Shown piece after piece: positions 5,663-6,094 of a stretch of 6,094 nucleotides of DNA (the stretch's first letter is position 1; each line of letters opens with the position of its first letter). Below the pieces are notes generated by a model. The model did no database searches. It was not told the origin of the DNA and worked only from the letters and a program-made list of their open reading frames with translations. The stretch is taken from the NCBI GenBank assembly GCA_030043855.1, contig JASHWW010000098.1, forward strand, positions 1-6,094, given 5' to 3'. This stretch comes from Thermoplasmata archaeon (GTDB lineage: Archaea; Thermoplasmatota; Thermoplasmata; Lutacidiplasmatales; UBA184). Made by a program: the position numbers and the translations under genes.

Positions 5663-6094
5663 GTGCCCGACGCCCCGTTCGATGCGTTCCGCTACGCGCA
5701 CGCGCACCGCCTCGAGGTGGCGTGGCTCTCGCAGAACACGAACCACCTGGTGCCGCGCGGGGTGATCGAGGGGGCGGTCGACGAGGCGCTGCGGACCCGA
5801 CGGCACGAGGGGTACCCGTACGCGGCCGGCGATCCGGAGCTGCTCGACCTGGTCCGGGCCGACTTCGGACGGGACGACCTGGTTCCGTTCCTGACCGGCG
5901 GCGGCACCGAGGCCCTCTACATGACGACGCGGGCCCTGCTCGGGGCCGGCGATGAGGTCGTCGCCTCGGACCCGAGTTACCTGATCATCCACCGGTTCGT
6001 CGAACTGTGCGGCGCGCGGACGGTCAACCTCGACATCTACCGCTCCCCGTACCGCCTGACGTCGGACCGCGTCCGCGAGGCGGTCGGGCCGAAG
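5663..6094 (+). CDS. PLP-dependent aminotransferase, class I/II (HisC/AspC-like), N-terminal 144 residues (3' end outside window)
   Basis: N-terminal part of a fold-type I PLP aminotransferase that would move an amino group between an amino acid and a 2-oxo acid in the cytoplasm. Visible family features are the substrate-side segment HEGYPYAAGDPELLDLV (48-64, the [NH]-x-Y-x-x-x-x-G-x-x-[ED]-L pattern), the cofactor phosphate-binding turn TGGGTEAL (78-85), and GAGDEVVASDPSYLII (94-109), the strand and Tyr/Pro loop that pack on the PLP ring. The Asn, Asp and catalytic Lys regions lie beyond the window, so substrate specificity cannot be read. HisC-like, AspC-like or another amino acid enzyme are all possible, so no symbol is given. 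The GTG at 5663 is the first in-frame start after the upstream stop and sits 28 nt from a GTTAAG box. The gene follows ubiE by 23 bp, and the frame stays open to the window edge. Confidence 0.85.
   Translation, partial: MPDAPFDAFRYAHAHRLEVAWLSQNTNHLVPRGVIEGAVDEALRTRRHEGYPYAAGDPELLDLVRADFGRDDLVPFLTGGGTEALYMTTRALLGAGDEVVASDPSYLIIHRFVELCGARTVNLDIYRSPYRLTSDRVREAVGPK

Noticed and set aside
1..6094. CRISPR arrays, transposons, tRNA or rRNA genes, integration sites
   Set aside because: No regularly spaced repeats, terminal inverted repeats, transposase motifs or RNA gene signatures were seen on either strand, and base composition is uniform with no sign of an inserted island.

Overview
The window looks like a piece of a high-GC archaeal chromosome, most likely Thermoplasmatota (an uncultured, soil-type lineage is my guess). 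Three things point that way. The ProS C-terminus is of the archaeal type, with a four-cysteine zinc site. Most starts lack a Shine-Dalgarno sequence. Instead, a short AT island (GTTAAG, GTTAAC or CTTATAG) sits about 25-31 nt before four of the five visible starts, as expected for TATA-driven leaderless transcripts. The phylum is an inference; archaeal-type ProS also occurs in some bacteria.

Layout from left to right: the 3' end of proS (+); a convergent gene for an 84-residue, two-helix membrane protein (-); a 120-bp divergent promoter region; a 527-residue winged-helix/TPR protein (+); an 813-residue AAA_16/STAND-type ATPase with winged helix and TPRs (+); a UbiE/MenG-type methyltransferase (+) that starts inside the stop codon of the ATPase gene (GTGA overlap); and the first 144 residues of a PLP-dependent class I/II aminotransferase (+) that runs off the window. 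The proS and aminotransferase fragments lack an in-window start or stop, and the methyltransferase and aminotransferase use GTG starts, so these genes are easy to miss. No gap between genes exceeds 120 bp. I see no tRNA, rRNA, CRISPR or mobile element.

The most interesting part is the tandem pair at 801-4851. The first protein matches the second colinearly from the winged helix to the C-terminus with nearly equal length, but lacks the whole ~290-residue N-terminal ATPase module. The pair is therefore an ATPase-bearing scaffold next to an ATPase-less twin, neither carrying a recognisable effector domain. The ATPase gene is probably co-transcribed with the quinone-type methyltransferase, which hints at a link to respiratory quinone metabolism, though co-transcription alone does not prove one. 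The stop codons of the first TPR gene and of the methyltransferase gene both lie inside the AT island that appears to be the promoter of the following gene.
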